Positions 27,635 through 35,536 of a stretch of DNA of 64,000 nucleotides are shown here, in pieces; the stretch's first letter is position 1, and each line of letters opens with the position of its first letter. This DNA is from Pirellulales bacterium. Its GTDB lineage: Bacteria; Planctomycetota; Planctomycetia; Pirellulales; JACPPG01. The notes under the pieces were generated by a model. The model worked only from the letters and a program-made list of their open reading frames with translations, was not told the origin of the DNA and made no database searches. Where the stretch lies: contig DASYDW010000123.1 of assembly GCA_036499395.1 (NCBI GenBank), positions 165,715-229,714 on the forward strand, in the 5' to 3' direction. Both the position numbers and the translations under genes were made by a program.

Positions 27635-27868
27635 AAATTTCGTCTCATCAAGGTGCATAAATAGGGACACCCAAGCGCGGGCGGGATAGTGTTTAGAGTC
27701 GCTCCAGCGCCAATGGCACTGGGTACGAAAGAAGGCGACAAGGCAAAAAGCCGATGGTCGCTGCTAGGGAGCTAAGAGATCACAGGCGTCTCTCGGTGGC
27801 GGGCGGTTAGCACTCACGAGCGGAGTGACGGACCTTATATACTTGTCATTCCTCGATCGACCGGATAG

Positions 27869-27895
27869 TGTCAACTTTCGACAGGATCATGTCAA
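27869..27895 (+). promoter_or_regulatory. Repeated TGTCAA motif at the start of the XRE/PBP gene
   Basis: TGTCAA occurs at 27869-27874 and again at 27890-27895, exactly 21 bases apart (two helical turns); a GACA at 27880-27883 makes an inverted partner to the first. The second copy overlaps the start codon region. This would suit an autoregulated repressor. Confidence 0.3.
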
Positions 27896-28989
27896 GCATG
27901 GAAAACTTGAAGAATCGCCTGAAAACTGCCCGGCTCGCGCGGGGCTGGTCGCAAGACGAGTTGGCCCGCGCGAGCGGCGTGTCGCGCAGCGGCATTAGCG
28001 CCATTGAGATCGAGCGACTGGTCCCTTCGGCGGCAGCGGCCTTGCGACTGGCGAAGGTCTTCGATTGCCGGGTCGAAGATCTGTTCAGCCTCGACGACGA
28101 CGGTCCGTCCGCTCCCGCCTGGGCCACATCTCCGCAAGGGGCATGCCGTTATTGGCAGGCCGAGGTCGATGGCCGGCTGCTGGCCTATCCGGCTGACACG
28201 TTCGGAGATATCACCACGGCCCACGATGGAATGTTCGACGGAACATCCATGCACCCGGCCGAGCAATTCGCGGCCGAGCGAACTCTGGTCATGGCTTGCT
28301 GCGATCCGGCGGTGGGGCTGTTGGCCGAGGAGCTGGCACGGCACGCGAACGTTCGTCTGCTCATTCTGTCGCGCTCCAGCAGTCAGGCACTGGAACTTTT
28401 GCGGAATCGCCAGGTACACGTGGCGGGAGTGCATCTGTCGCATGCCGCTGAAGACGGCAATGCCACAGCTATTGAAGAGACACTTGGCCGCACCGCGCAG
28501 TACAAGTTGCTGCGCGCCGCGCGCTGGGAGGAGGGGCTCGCGATCACGCCCGACCGTCGCATGAATTCAATCCGATCCGTGCTGGCGGCGCGGCTGCGCT
28601 GGATTGGCCGCGAGGCCGGCAGCGGCGCTCACCAATGTCTCACCGAAATCCGCCGCGACCGAACACCCCCCAAGCACAATGCGCATAGTCATCGTGGCGT
28701 GGCCGAGACGATCCGCTCGGGCCTGGCCGACGTAGGTGTTTGTTTGCGGCTGGTCAGCGAACAAGCAGGACTCAACTTCTTAAGCGTCCGTGAAGAAGCG
28801 TACGACCTTTGTTTCGCGGCCGACCAAATGCACGATCCGCGCATCGCGGCACTCGTCGAAGCCATCCGCTCGCCGGGATATCGAAAACTCTTGAGCGAAT
28901 TGCCCGGCTATTCGGCCGTCGACGCCGGCGGCTTGCAGAGTGTCGGGGCGACCTCGACCGAGAGACCATTCTCCTCGTCGAATTCGTAG
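27889..28989 (+). CDS. HTH regulator with a periplasmic-binding-like ligand domain
   Basis: 366 residues starting at ATG 27889 (AGGA just upstream; ATG 27898 is an alternative). An XRE-type HTH occupies residues 6-60 (W-S-Q-D-E-L-A-R-A-S-G-V-S-R-S-G-I-S). After a linker, the segment from about residue 130 resembles type 2 periplasmic-binding folds (PBP-like): C-C-D-P-A-V-G-L-L-A-E-E-L, then V-H-V-A-G-V-H-L and L-A-D-V-G-V-C-L-R-L-V. This HTH plus PBP-like layout is known from regulators thought to sense molybdate or a small anion. The ligand here is unknown. It is divergent from the PEP-CTERM gene and could control either side. Confidence 0.75.
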   Translation: MSSMENLKNRLKTARLARGWSQDELARASGVSRSGISAIEIERLVPSAAAALRLAKVFDCRVEDLFSLDDDGPSAPAWATSPQGACRYWQAEVDGRLLAYPADTFGDITTAHDGMFDGTSMHPAEQFAAERTLVMACCDPAVGLLAEELARHANVRLLILSRSSSQALELLRNRQVHVAGVHLSHAAEDGNATAIEETLGRTAQYKLLRAARWEEGLAITPDRRMNSIRSVLAARLRWIGREAGSGAHQCLTEIRRDRTPPKHNAHSHRGVAETIRSGLADVGVCLRLVSEQAGLNFLSVREEAYDLCFAADQMHDPRIAALVEAIRSPGYRKLLSELPGYSAVDAGGLQSVGATSTERPFSSSNS

Positions 28990-29239
28990 GCCAACGCGGC
29001 GGTTATTCGGTACGATCGCTGCCAACCGCACGATCGGACCGCGGAGCGCCCGCCTAGGGCTTTCCCGGCGTGCATCGGCCCGATCTTCGATTATCATGGG
29101 CCTGCGGCAACTATCGGAACTTCGTGACCGGCGGAAGCCTACGGGGCCAGGCTGGGGGCGCTCCCTTCGGTCCGCGCGGCTGTGAATCTTTTCCGCGCCG
29201 GCGACTCCCGTTGTTGTCGCTCAATGGGCCGGGCATTTC

Positions 29240-30310
29240 ATGCAGATTTTCATCACAGGCATTTGTGGTTTCGTCGGCAGCTCCTTGGCGCTCGCGTTTC
29301 GCGAACGCCTGCCGGACGCCGCGATCTCGGGCATCGACAACTTCATCCGGCCCGGCAGCGAAACGAATCTGGCGCGGCTGCGCGCCGCGGGCGTACGGGT
29401 CGACCATCGCGACATCCGTTGCGAAAGCGATTTCGAGACGCTGCCTAAATGTGACTGGATCATCGACGCGGCCGCCAACCCCACGGTGCTGGCCGGCGTG
29501 GACGGACGCACCAGCAGCCGTCAATTGGTCGAGCACAACCTACTGGGCACGGTCAACGTCCTGGAATACGCACGCCGTAGCAGCGCCGGGCTGGTGCTGC
29601 TGTCGACGAGCCGGGTGTATGGAATCTCGGCGTTGACTAAGGTGCCGCTCGGCGTGACAGACGATGCCTTTTGCTTCGAGTCCGCGGTGCCGGCGCCGAG
29701 GGGCTGTTCGGCAGCCGGTATCAGCGAAGACTTTTCAACCCGGGCTCCTATCTCGCTGTACGGCGCGACCAAGCTGGCGTCCGAATCGCTGGCCCTGGAA
29801 TACGGCCAAACTTTCAAATTTCCCGTTGTCATAAATCGTTGCGGCGTGCTGGCCGGCGAAGGACAATTTGGTGTCGCCGAACAAGGGATCTTTTCGTTTT
29901 GGATCCGGGCGTACGCACTGCGGCGACCGCTGAAATATATTGGTTTCGACGGCACCGGCCACCAGGTGCGCGACGCTTTGCATCCTGACGATTTGAGTGA
30001 CCTGTTGATTCGCCAGATGAAACAGCCCGACCGCAGCGGCGGTGAAATCTGGAACGTCGGCGGCGGCTCGCATAATGCCATGTCGTTGGCGCAGTTGAGC
30101 CGGTGGTGCGCCGGCGAGTTCGGCGCGCACGAGATTGCCGCGGCGCGCGAGCCGCGTCCGTTCGACGTACCGTGGGTCGTGATGGATAGTCGCCGTGTGG
30201 CCAGCACGTTTGACTGGCAGCCCCAGGTGGCATTGCCGCGCATCCTGGCTCAGATAGCCGCACATCATCGTCAAAATCCTGATTGGTTCCTGCTGGCGCA
30301 GCCCCGATGA
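29240..30310 (+). CDS. NAD-dependent sugar epimerase/dehydratase (extended SDR)
   Basis: 356 residues, full length. The nucleotide-binding G-I-C-G-F-V-G-S starts at residue 8. The catalytic set is L-S-T-S-R-V-Y-G and Y-G-A-T-K with Tyr174 and Lys178. The long insertion between them (about residues 140-170) and N-R-C-G-V-L-A-G resemble CDP-paratose 2-epimerase and related enzymes. It acts on a nucleotide-sugar in the cytoplasm; which one cannot be read. The stop overlaps the start of the GT2 gene (ATGA), so this is gene one of a coupled operon. Confidence 0.87.
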   Translation: MQIFITGICGFVGSSLALAFRERLPDAAISGIDNFIRPGSETNLARLRAAGVRVDHRDIRCESDFETLPKCDWIIDAAANPTVLAGVDGRTSSRQLVEHNLLGTVNVLEYARRSSAGLVLLSTSRVYGISALTKVPLGVTDDAFCFESAVPAPRGCSAAGISEDFSTRAPISLYGATKLASESLALEYGQTFKFPVVINRCGVLAGEGQFGVAEQGIFSFWIRAYALRRPLKYIGFDGTGHQVRDALHPDDLSDLLIRQMKQPDRSGGEIWNVGGGSHNAMSLAQLSRWCAGEFGAHEIAAAREPRPFDVPWVVMDSRRVASTFDWQPQVALPRILAQIAAHHRQNPDWFLLAQPR

Positions 30311-31107
30311 GCCGATTTCCTCCTCCCAATCCGCACGCTCCGGCTTTGACTTTATTGTCGATCGTCATCCCTGCGCGCGATGAAGAAGGGTCCGTGGCCG
30401 CGACGGTCGAGCACCTGCACCTCGAGCTGCGTCTGCAGCAGATCCCGCACGAGATCGTCGTTGTCGACGACGGTAGCCAGGACCAGACCTGGGAAATCCT
30501 CGAAGCGCTGCGCGCCTCGATTCCCGAGTTGAGCCCGATCCGCAATACCGGGCAGCACGGCTTCGGCCGGGCCATCGTACACGGCATCAACGCCGCACGT
30601 GGCGACGCACTGGCGATCATGATGGCGGACGAATCGGATGACGCCCGCGACGTGGCGCGCTATTGGCACGTCATCAACGAAGGATATGACGCGGTGTTCG
30701 GTAGTCGCTTCATCAAGGGGGGCGGTGTCGTCGACTATCCGCGGATCAAGTACGTGATGAACCGCCTGGCCAATTTGTTCATCAAGATGCTGTTCCGCAT
30801 TCCCTTGAACGACACTACCAATGCTTGCAAAGCCTATCGCATGGCGGCACTCGACGGATTGCGGCCGTTTCTGTCGCCACACTTCAACCTGACGGTCGAG
30901 CTGCCGCTGAAGACCATCGTGCGCGGATACAGTTGGACCGTGATCCCCATCACATGGCGCAATCGGCGCAGCGGCGTCGCGAAGCTGAAAATCCGCGAGA
31001 TGGGAAGCCGGTACCTGTTCATCGTCTTGTACTGTTGGCTGGAGAAATACTTCAGTCGCGGCGATTATCGCAAGGTCGACGACGAGGTCGCGCAGAGAAT
31101 TTCATGA
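30307..31107 (+). CDS. GT2 glycosyltransferase, DPM1-like
   Basis: 266 residues starting at the ATG that overlaps the epimerase stop. GT-A fold: S-I-V-I-P-A-R-D-E-E at residues 18-27, V-V-V-D-D-G-S-Q-D-Q-T near residue 55, and M-A-D-E-S-D-D for the metal-binding acidic group (a variant of D-x-D). No C-terminal membrane helices, as in dolichol/polyprenyl-phosphate mannose synthase. It would load a sugar on a polyprenyl phosphate, the donor form that GT-C enzymes use. Its stop overlaps the start of the next gene (ATGA). Confidence 0.88.
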   Translation: MSRFPPPNPHAPALTLLSIVIPARDEEGSVAATVEHLHLELRLQQIPHEIVVVDDGSQDQTWEILEALRASIPELSPIRNTGQHGFGRAIVHGINAARGDALAIMMADESDDARDVARYWHVINEGYDAVFGSRFIKGGGVVDYPRIKYVMNRLANLFIKMLFRIPLNDTTNACKAYRMAALDGLRPFLSPHFNLTVELPLKTIVRGYSWTVIPITWRNRRSGVAKLKIREMGSRYLFIVLYCWLEKYFSRGDYRKVDDEVAQRIS

Positions 31108-32663
31108 GCGTGGCCCCGACAGCGGATCAGATGCTTCGCGGCGAGCCGGACGAGACTCCGCGCCACGTCAGGCTGAAGGCATTGGGGGTCGCCGTCACGG
31201 CAGGACTAGTCATCGTTTTCATGTTCACGCCGCGCTTCGTCGTATGGCGCGGCATGATCGTGGCACGGCGCCTGCCATTCCCGGAGATCCATCGCGCGTT
31301 CGATACTCTCTATCAACTTCAGGATTTATGGGCGCCGGCCGATTCCCACTCGAACGCCGTCCTGGCCTGGCGCTTGCTGTTCCCGGGCATCTGGTACTAC
31401 GGACAACTGCCGGCGCTATGGTTCTTCGCGCTCCCCTTTATCGGCTGCGTCGTGACGCTGTGGTTGGTCGCGTGGTTGAACTACCGCCGATTGGAAAGCT
31501 GGCGGCTGACGTGGCTCGCAACGGCGCTCTTTGCCGCACTTCCTTGGTTTTTCGTCTCGACAGGATGGCTCGCGTATTTCGATTCCTGGTTAATGATGGG
31601 ATTGCTGGTCGTCGGCTTTGTTCCCTCGCGCGTGGCTCTAGGCCTGACATGTTTGTTAACGCCCTGGATCGACGAGCGGTTCGTGCTCGCTTTGCCCGTT
31701 GCGATCGCGGTGCGACTGGTCGCGCTGGGCTACGTCGAGGATCGCAACTGGCGCGCTGCGCTAGTTGATCTGGCCGTGATCGTCGCCGCCAGCGTTCCGT
31801 ATCCCGCCATCCGAGCCATCTCCTGGTGGCGAGGTGATCCGGGATCGTCAGGATACATCGAGCGGCATTGGAACGAAGTGCAAAGCGTGCCGGTCTCAAG
31901 ATTTCTCGAAGGGCTCTGGTCCGGCTTTCGCGTTAGTTGGCTCTTGATCGGCGCCGCGCTGTGCTTCACGGCGCAACGTCTGGGCGCGCGATGGGGCTTC
32001 CTCTTCGCCGTGCTCGTGATCGCTAGCTCCGTCGCTTCGTTGTTCGTTGCCGCCGACATGTCCCGCTCGCTAATCATCGAAACGCCGGTGATGCTGCTGG
32101 GCATCTGGTTGTGGGGCGATCTGAAGCTGCCGCGATATAGCTACGTTCTTTCGGCCATTCTGGCGGCGAATCTGCTTCTGCCAGCGGCGCACGTAGTATG
32201 GCCGTTCAAGATTCCGATCCGCTATCTGTATACCGAGATCGATCGCTACCGCGAACCGCCTGTCGAGTTTGCAGCCGACACCTATTTTCAGGCGGCCAAG
32301 ATGATGCGAGAAAAGGGAGATCGCGCCGAAGCTGAACGAAACTACGAAATAGCAATCCGCCTCGACCATCAATTCGCACCAGCGTACTTGGGTCGGGCCT
32401 CGATCCGGCTCGAGGAAGGAAACGTCGACGACGCACTGGCCGATCTGGAAACGGCCCTGAAAATCAAACCGGACCTACCCGACGCACTATTGATGCGCGC
32501 CGCGATCAGGCGGTCGCGCGGCGAGATATTCCCGGCGATCGAGGATCTGCGCGAGGCGCTTGCCACGGCGCCCGCCGACTGGCCTTTTCGCGAGCAAACG
32601 CAATCATTCCTGAACGATATGACGCCGAAACTTTCAGCACCGCCGCCGAAAGAATCTCCTTAA
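31104..32663 (+). CDS. Multi-pass membrane protein with C-terminal TPR repeats
   Basis: 519 residues; the start is the ATG overlapping the GT2 stop, not the frame-open codons further upstream. About nine to ten membrane helices fill residues 25-375, with the Asp/Glu loop after the first helix (F-P-E-I-H-R-A-F-D-T-L-Y) that is loosely reminiscent of GT-C enzymes. From about residue 395 come at least three TPR units (Y-F-Q-A-A-K-M-M-R-E-K-G-D-R-A-E-A-E-R-N). I assign no reaction; a GT-C transferase that uses the polyprenyl-sugar of the preceding enzyme is a reasonable guess. Operon member by two ATGA overlaps. Confidence 0.75.
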   Translation: MSVAPTADQMLRGEPDETPRHVRLKALGVAVTAGLVIVFMFTPRFVVWRGMIVARRLPFPEIHRAFDTLYQLQDLWAPADSHSNAVLAWRLLFPGIWYYGQLPALWFFALPFIGCVVTLWLVAWLNYRRLESWRLTWLATALFAALPWFFVSTGWLAYFDSWLMMGLLVVGFVPSRVALGLTCLLTPWIDERFVLALPVAIAVRLVALGYVEDRNWRAALVDLAVIVAASVPYPAIRAISWWRGDPGSSGYIERHWNEVQSVPVSRFLEGLWSGFRVSWLLIGAALCFTAQRLGARWGFLFAVLVIASSVASLFVAADMSRSLIIETPVMLLGIWLWGDLKLPRYSYVLSAILAANLLLPAAHVVWPFKIPIRYLYTEIDRYREPPVEFAADTYFQAAKMMREKGDRAEAERNYEIAIRLDHQFAPAYLGRASIRLEEGNVDDALADLETALKIKPDLPDALLMRAAIRRSRGEIFPAIEDLREALATAPADWPFREQTQSFLNDMTPKLSAPPPKESP

Positions 32664-32687
32664 TTGTCCCTGCCTGCGTTGTCGAAC

Positions 32688-33626
32688 ATGCCGCAACCCC
32701 GTAACGAGCCCGTGGCGTTTTTAAACGGACGTTTTGTTCCGCAATCGTCGGCCATGATCCCGGTCTACGACGCCGGGTTCATGCTGGGGGCGACGGTTTC
32801 CGAGCAGCTGCGCACATTTCAGGGGCGATTGTTCCGTCTCGACGAACATCTTGCACGACTCGAGGGTTCGCTGGCCATCGTCGGCAACCCGCTTCCGATG
32901 CCGCTCGCCGAATTAGCCTCGATCGCCCAGGAGCTGGTCGCGCGAAATCACAAGCTGCTGCCTGCCGGAGATGACCTTGGCCTGTCGATGTTCGTTACAC
33001 CCGGTCCGTACGCAACGCTGGCGGGGCGCGACGCCAAGGGCGCAGGACCAACCGTTGGGCTGCATACGTACCCGCTCCCCTTTCAACTGTGGCGCGATAA
33101 ATACGAATCCGGTGAGAAACTGGCAACGCCACAGATACGCCAAGTGCCGTCCGAATGTTGGCCGGCGCAATTAAAATGCCGCAGCCGCATGCACTACTAC
33201 CTGGCTGACAAAGAGGCCAATCGCGCGCAGCCTGGCAGCCGGGCGTTGATGTTGGACCTATCGGGAAACGTGTTAGAAACGTCAACCGCGAACTTGCTCG
33301 TCTATCACGCGGCGCGCGGGATAACTATTCCTCCCCTGGCGACTGTCCTGCTGGGCATCAGCCTCGCAGCGACCCTCGAAATCGCCGCTGCGCGACAACT
33401 CAAGGTCAGCGAGGCGCCGCTCTCGATCGAGGATGTCGAAACCGCGGACGAAGTCCTACTAGCCAGTACGCCGTACTGCTTGCTCCCCGCCACGCGCGTC
33501 AACGACAGCATCATCGGCGGCGGACAGCCCGGCGCGGTTTATCATTCGCTGCTGTCAGGCTGGAACGAACTGGCAGGTTTCGACATCGCCGAACAGGCAC
33601 GGAGTGTTTCGATCGAAGCGCGATGA
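32688..33626 (+). CDS. Class IV aminotransferase-fold enzyme, PabC/BCAT-like (probable aminodeoxychorismate lyase)
   Basis: 312 residues from ATG 32688 (a TTG at 32664 would add eight). PLP fold-type IV: F-L-N-G-R-F-V-P near the start, D-A-G-F-M-L-G-A-T-V-S-E, the Lys of Q-L-K-C-R-S-R-M-H-Y (Schiff-base region), and L-E-T-S-T-A-N-L-L-V. The family holds branched-chain and D-amino-acid transaminases as well as 4-amino-4-deoxychorismate lyase (PabC). Sequence alone does not decide between these; a PabB with the PIKGT lysine and a PabA lie 3-6 kb downstream, which favours PabC and 4-aminobenzoate. It is the last gene of the plus-strand operon starting at 29240. Confidence 0.78.
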   Translation: MPQPRNEPVAFLNGRFVPQSSAMIPVYDAGFMLGATVSEQLRTFQGRLFRLDEHLARLEGSLAIVGNPLPMPLAELASIAQELVARNHKLLPAGDDLGLSMFVTPGPYATLAGRDAKGAGPTVGLHTYPLPFQLWRDKYESGEKLATPQIRQVPSECWPAQLKCRSRMHYYLADKEANRAQPGSRALMLDLSGNVLETSTANLLVYHAARGITIPPLATVLLGISLAATLEIAAARQLKVSEAPLSIEDVETADEVLLASTPYCLLPATRVNDSIIGGGQPGAVYHSLLSGWNELAGFDIAEQARSVSIEAR

Positions 33627-33716
33627 ATACAGAGCGCATCGAGATGATCGACGAGCGGCACGAAATATCCGGCGCCACTCGCTCGAGTTCGCTGCATCGG
33701 CCAACGGCGCGGGAAA

Positions 33717-35057
33717 TCATGCCGCGGCCAGGCTGGTTTCGATCTGCCACAATAGGGCCTGCAGGAGAAACTTCGCCCTCTCTTCCGTTAGCGCCGGATC
33801 GTAGTGCAGCGTAATCGTGGTTGTGTCGCCATGGCTGACGACGCCGAACGCCGCGGCGGTATACGGGCGTAGCGGTGGAAGCAACGCCAGGCTGACAAGT
33901 TGTAGGCCTGCCTTGCCCGATCCCGCGCTCGGCCGCTGCTCGCCGGCCATGGGCTCTCCCAGGTTGCTCAGCACGCACGTCGACAGGCAGCGATCGGTCG
34001 GCAGCAACCGCGGGATACGGCTCAATCGCTGGGCAATTCCCAGGATGTGATGAAACGTCAGCCCCAGCCGGCATCGTTTCACGATTCCCATTTCCAGCGA
34101 GACCATCTTCAGCAGCTTTTTGAAGGTCGCCTTCTCGTTCATCCGCCGGTCCAGGTTGATCATGCAAACCACGTTTGCCGCCGGCAGATCTTCGTCCCCA
34201 GGCAACCGTAGGTTCATCGGAACCATGATCCGCCCCACTTTGCCGGCGGCATCAGGCGCGTGCGCCACAAACCATTCGCGTAGCGCCGCGAACAGGCAGG
34301 TCACCAGTAGATCGTTCAGCGTCACGCCACGGGCCCGGGCCTGATCGCGCAACAGCTTCAGCCGCTCCCCGTCGAATTGGTGCGCCAACCACAAGGGCCC
34401 ACCGCCGCTGTCGGCGGAACTAGCCTGCTCGTTGCCGGTCACCAGGCTCCGCGGCCGGTGCGAGAAAAATTCCAGCACGCCGACCAGCGCCAGCAGTTCT
34501 TGTGGTAAGCGCAGCAACTGTCGCCACCAGGTAATGCCGAAGCGCCCGCGCTCGCTCAGTCGTTCGGGTCGGAGGGCGCGCAGTTGTTCTCCGTCGTCGG
34601 CCCTGACTAGCAGGTTGTACGCGGTCAGGGAATCGGCAATGAAGCGCGTGCCTCCCATACCGTCGCAGCAGGAATGATGAAACTCGAACCAAATCGCCGT
34701 GCGATCATCTCCCTGTCGCACCGACACGCGCACGCCCCCTTCGCGCCGCAGGTCGATCATCCGGCCCGTGGGAAAGGCGAGCGGTTCGTCGCACCGTCCC
34801 CAACGGATCACAGGCGCCGGAGCGACCTTCGTTGACCACCGGTATCCGGTCGCCTCGTTCCCTTCGAGCAGTCGGTGCAAGAGCGGATGACGCAGAGCGG
34901 TTTCGGCGAGGGCCTGCCGCCAGGCCTCATGATCGAGTTGCCCCCGCACTTCGGCTTTCAAAAAGAACGTCATCGGCCAACGAGGTCGGTCGTCGGCCAG
35001 CATGTATTCTTCGAACGGGGTCAGCGCGAGACTGGGAAGGGACGATGTCTCGTTCAT
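33717..35057 (-). CDS. Condensation-domain-like acyltransferase (HHxxxDG)
   Basis: 446 residues from ATG 35057. The catalytic motif H-H-S-C-C-D-G-M-G-G (about residue 126) is the HHxxxDG of the CoA-dependent acyltransferase superfamily, which covers NRPS condensation domains, alcohol acetyltransferases, PapA5-type and wax-ester/DGAT enzymes. The N-terminal half starts P-F-E-E-Y-M-L-A-D-D, and the C-terminal half has L-S-N-L-G-E-P before the second lobe, as in two-lobed chloramphenicol-acetyltransferase-like folds. It stands alone with no carrier or adenylation domain. Joining an activated acid to an amine or alcohol is expected; being divergent from the ligase operon it is a good candidate for the amide-forming step. 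Confidence 0.8.
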   Translation of the reverse strand: MNETSSLPSLALTPFEEYMLADDRPRWPMTFFLKAEVRGQLDHEAWRQALAETALRHPLLHRLLEGNEATGYRWSTKVAPAPVIRWGRCDEPLAFPTGRMIDLRREGGVRVSVRQGDDRTAIWFEFHHSCCDGMGGTRFIADSLTAYNLLVRADDGEQLRALRPERLSERGRFGITWWRQLLRLPQELLALVGVLEFFSHRPRSLVTGNEQASSADSGGGPLWLAHQFDGERLKLLRDQARARGVTLNDLLVTCLFAALREWFVAHAPDAAGKVGRIMVPMNLRLPGDEDLPAANVVCMINLDRRMNEKATFKKLLKMVSLEMGIVKRCRLGLTFHHILGIAQRLSRIPRLLPTDRCLSTCVLSNLGEPMAGEQRPSAGSGKAGLQLVSLALLPPLRPYTAAAFGVVSHGDTTTITLHYDPALTEERAKFLLQALLWQIETSLAAA

Positions 35058-35536
35058 AGCTGTGCGGACTCGGTTGCCCCACGAATCATTCCGCCGCGCT
35101 TTGCTTGCCGCAGCATGTCGGATATTACTCGCATCCACCTGAACGGTCTAGTTTGCCCAGTCCATCAGATGCGACGTGATGGAGAACGCAAAAAGTTGAA
35201 AAAAACGCGGAAAATCGCAGCTAGCAGCACTTCGCGCAAGTCGTTACGCTCCTTGACAATGAATCGTAATTTATGGAAGATGGGCAACTTGTGATGAGTT
35301 CGGGTTCGTTAGCCGCCCGCCCGTGCCCCGATCTACGAGGGCTCGCACGCCATAATCCTTGAAGCGGATAACTTCGTTGTTTGCTTCGTTTCGACAGACT
35401 TAACGACAACAATTTCGGATCGCGGGCTACGTTCCCGGATTTCCTCCGGGTCGATTGTGAACGTCTTCTGCACCTGCGCACGGAAGTGCGGTGTTACGAG
35501 AAATTTCTCGCACGCACTTCCGGATCGTAGGTAACT
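35058..35536. other. Divergent intergenic region of the biosynthetic cluster
   Basis: 479 bases between the acyltransferase (minus) and the ligase (plus). Overlapping open frames here are basic and lack family features. The clear content is the nested inverted repeat at 35481-35522 next to the ligase start. AT-richer than its surroundings around 35180-35290, which suits promoters in both directions. Confidence 0.5.
35481..35522. promoter_or_regulatory. Nested inverted repeat upstream of the ligase-pabB-pabA operon
   Basis: Outer arms CGGAAGTGCG (35481-35490) and CGCACTTCCG (35513-35522) are exact complements over 10 bases; inside them is the perfect 14-base palindrome CGAGAAATTTCTCG (35497-35510). 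It ends 14 bases before the ATG of the ligase. As DNA it is a two-level operator; as RNA it would be a strong hairpin beside the ribosome binding site. Confidence 0.6.

Noticed and set aside
30825..31103. N-terminal extension of the membrane/TPR gene
   Set aside because: Lies in another frame within the GT2 gene; the ATGA overlap at 31104 is the natural start.
33511..34167. 218-codon minus-strand frame
   Set aside because: Overlaps the acyltransferase in another frame and the end of the PabC-like gene; composition is not protein-like.
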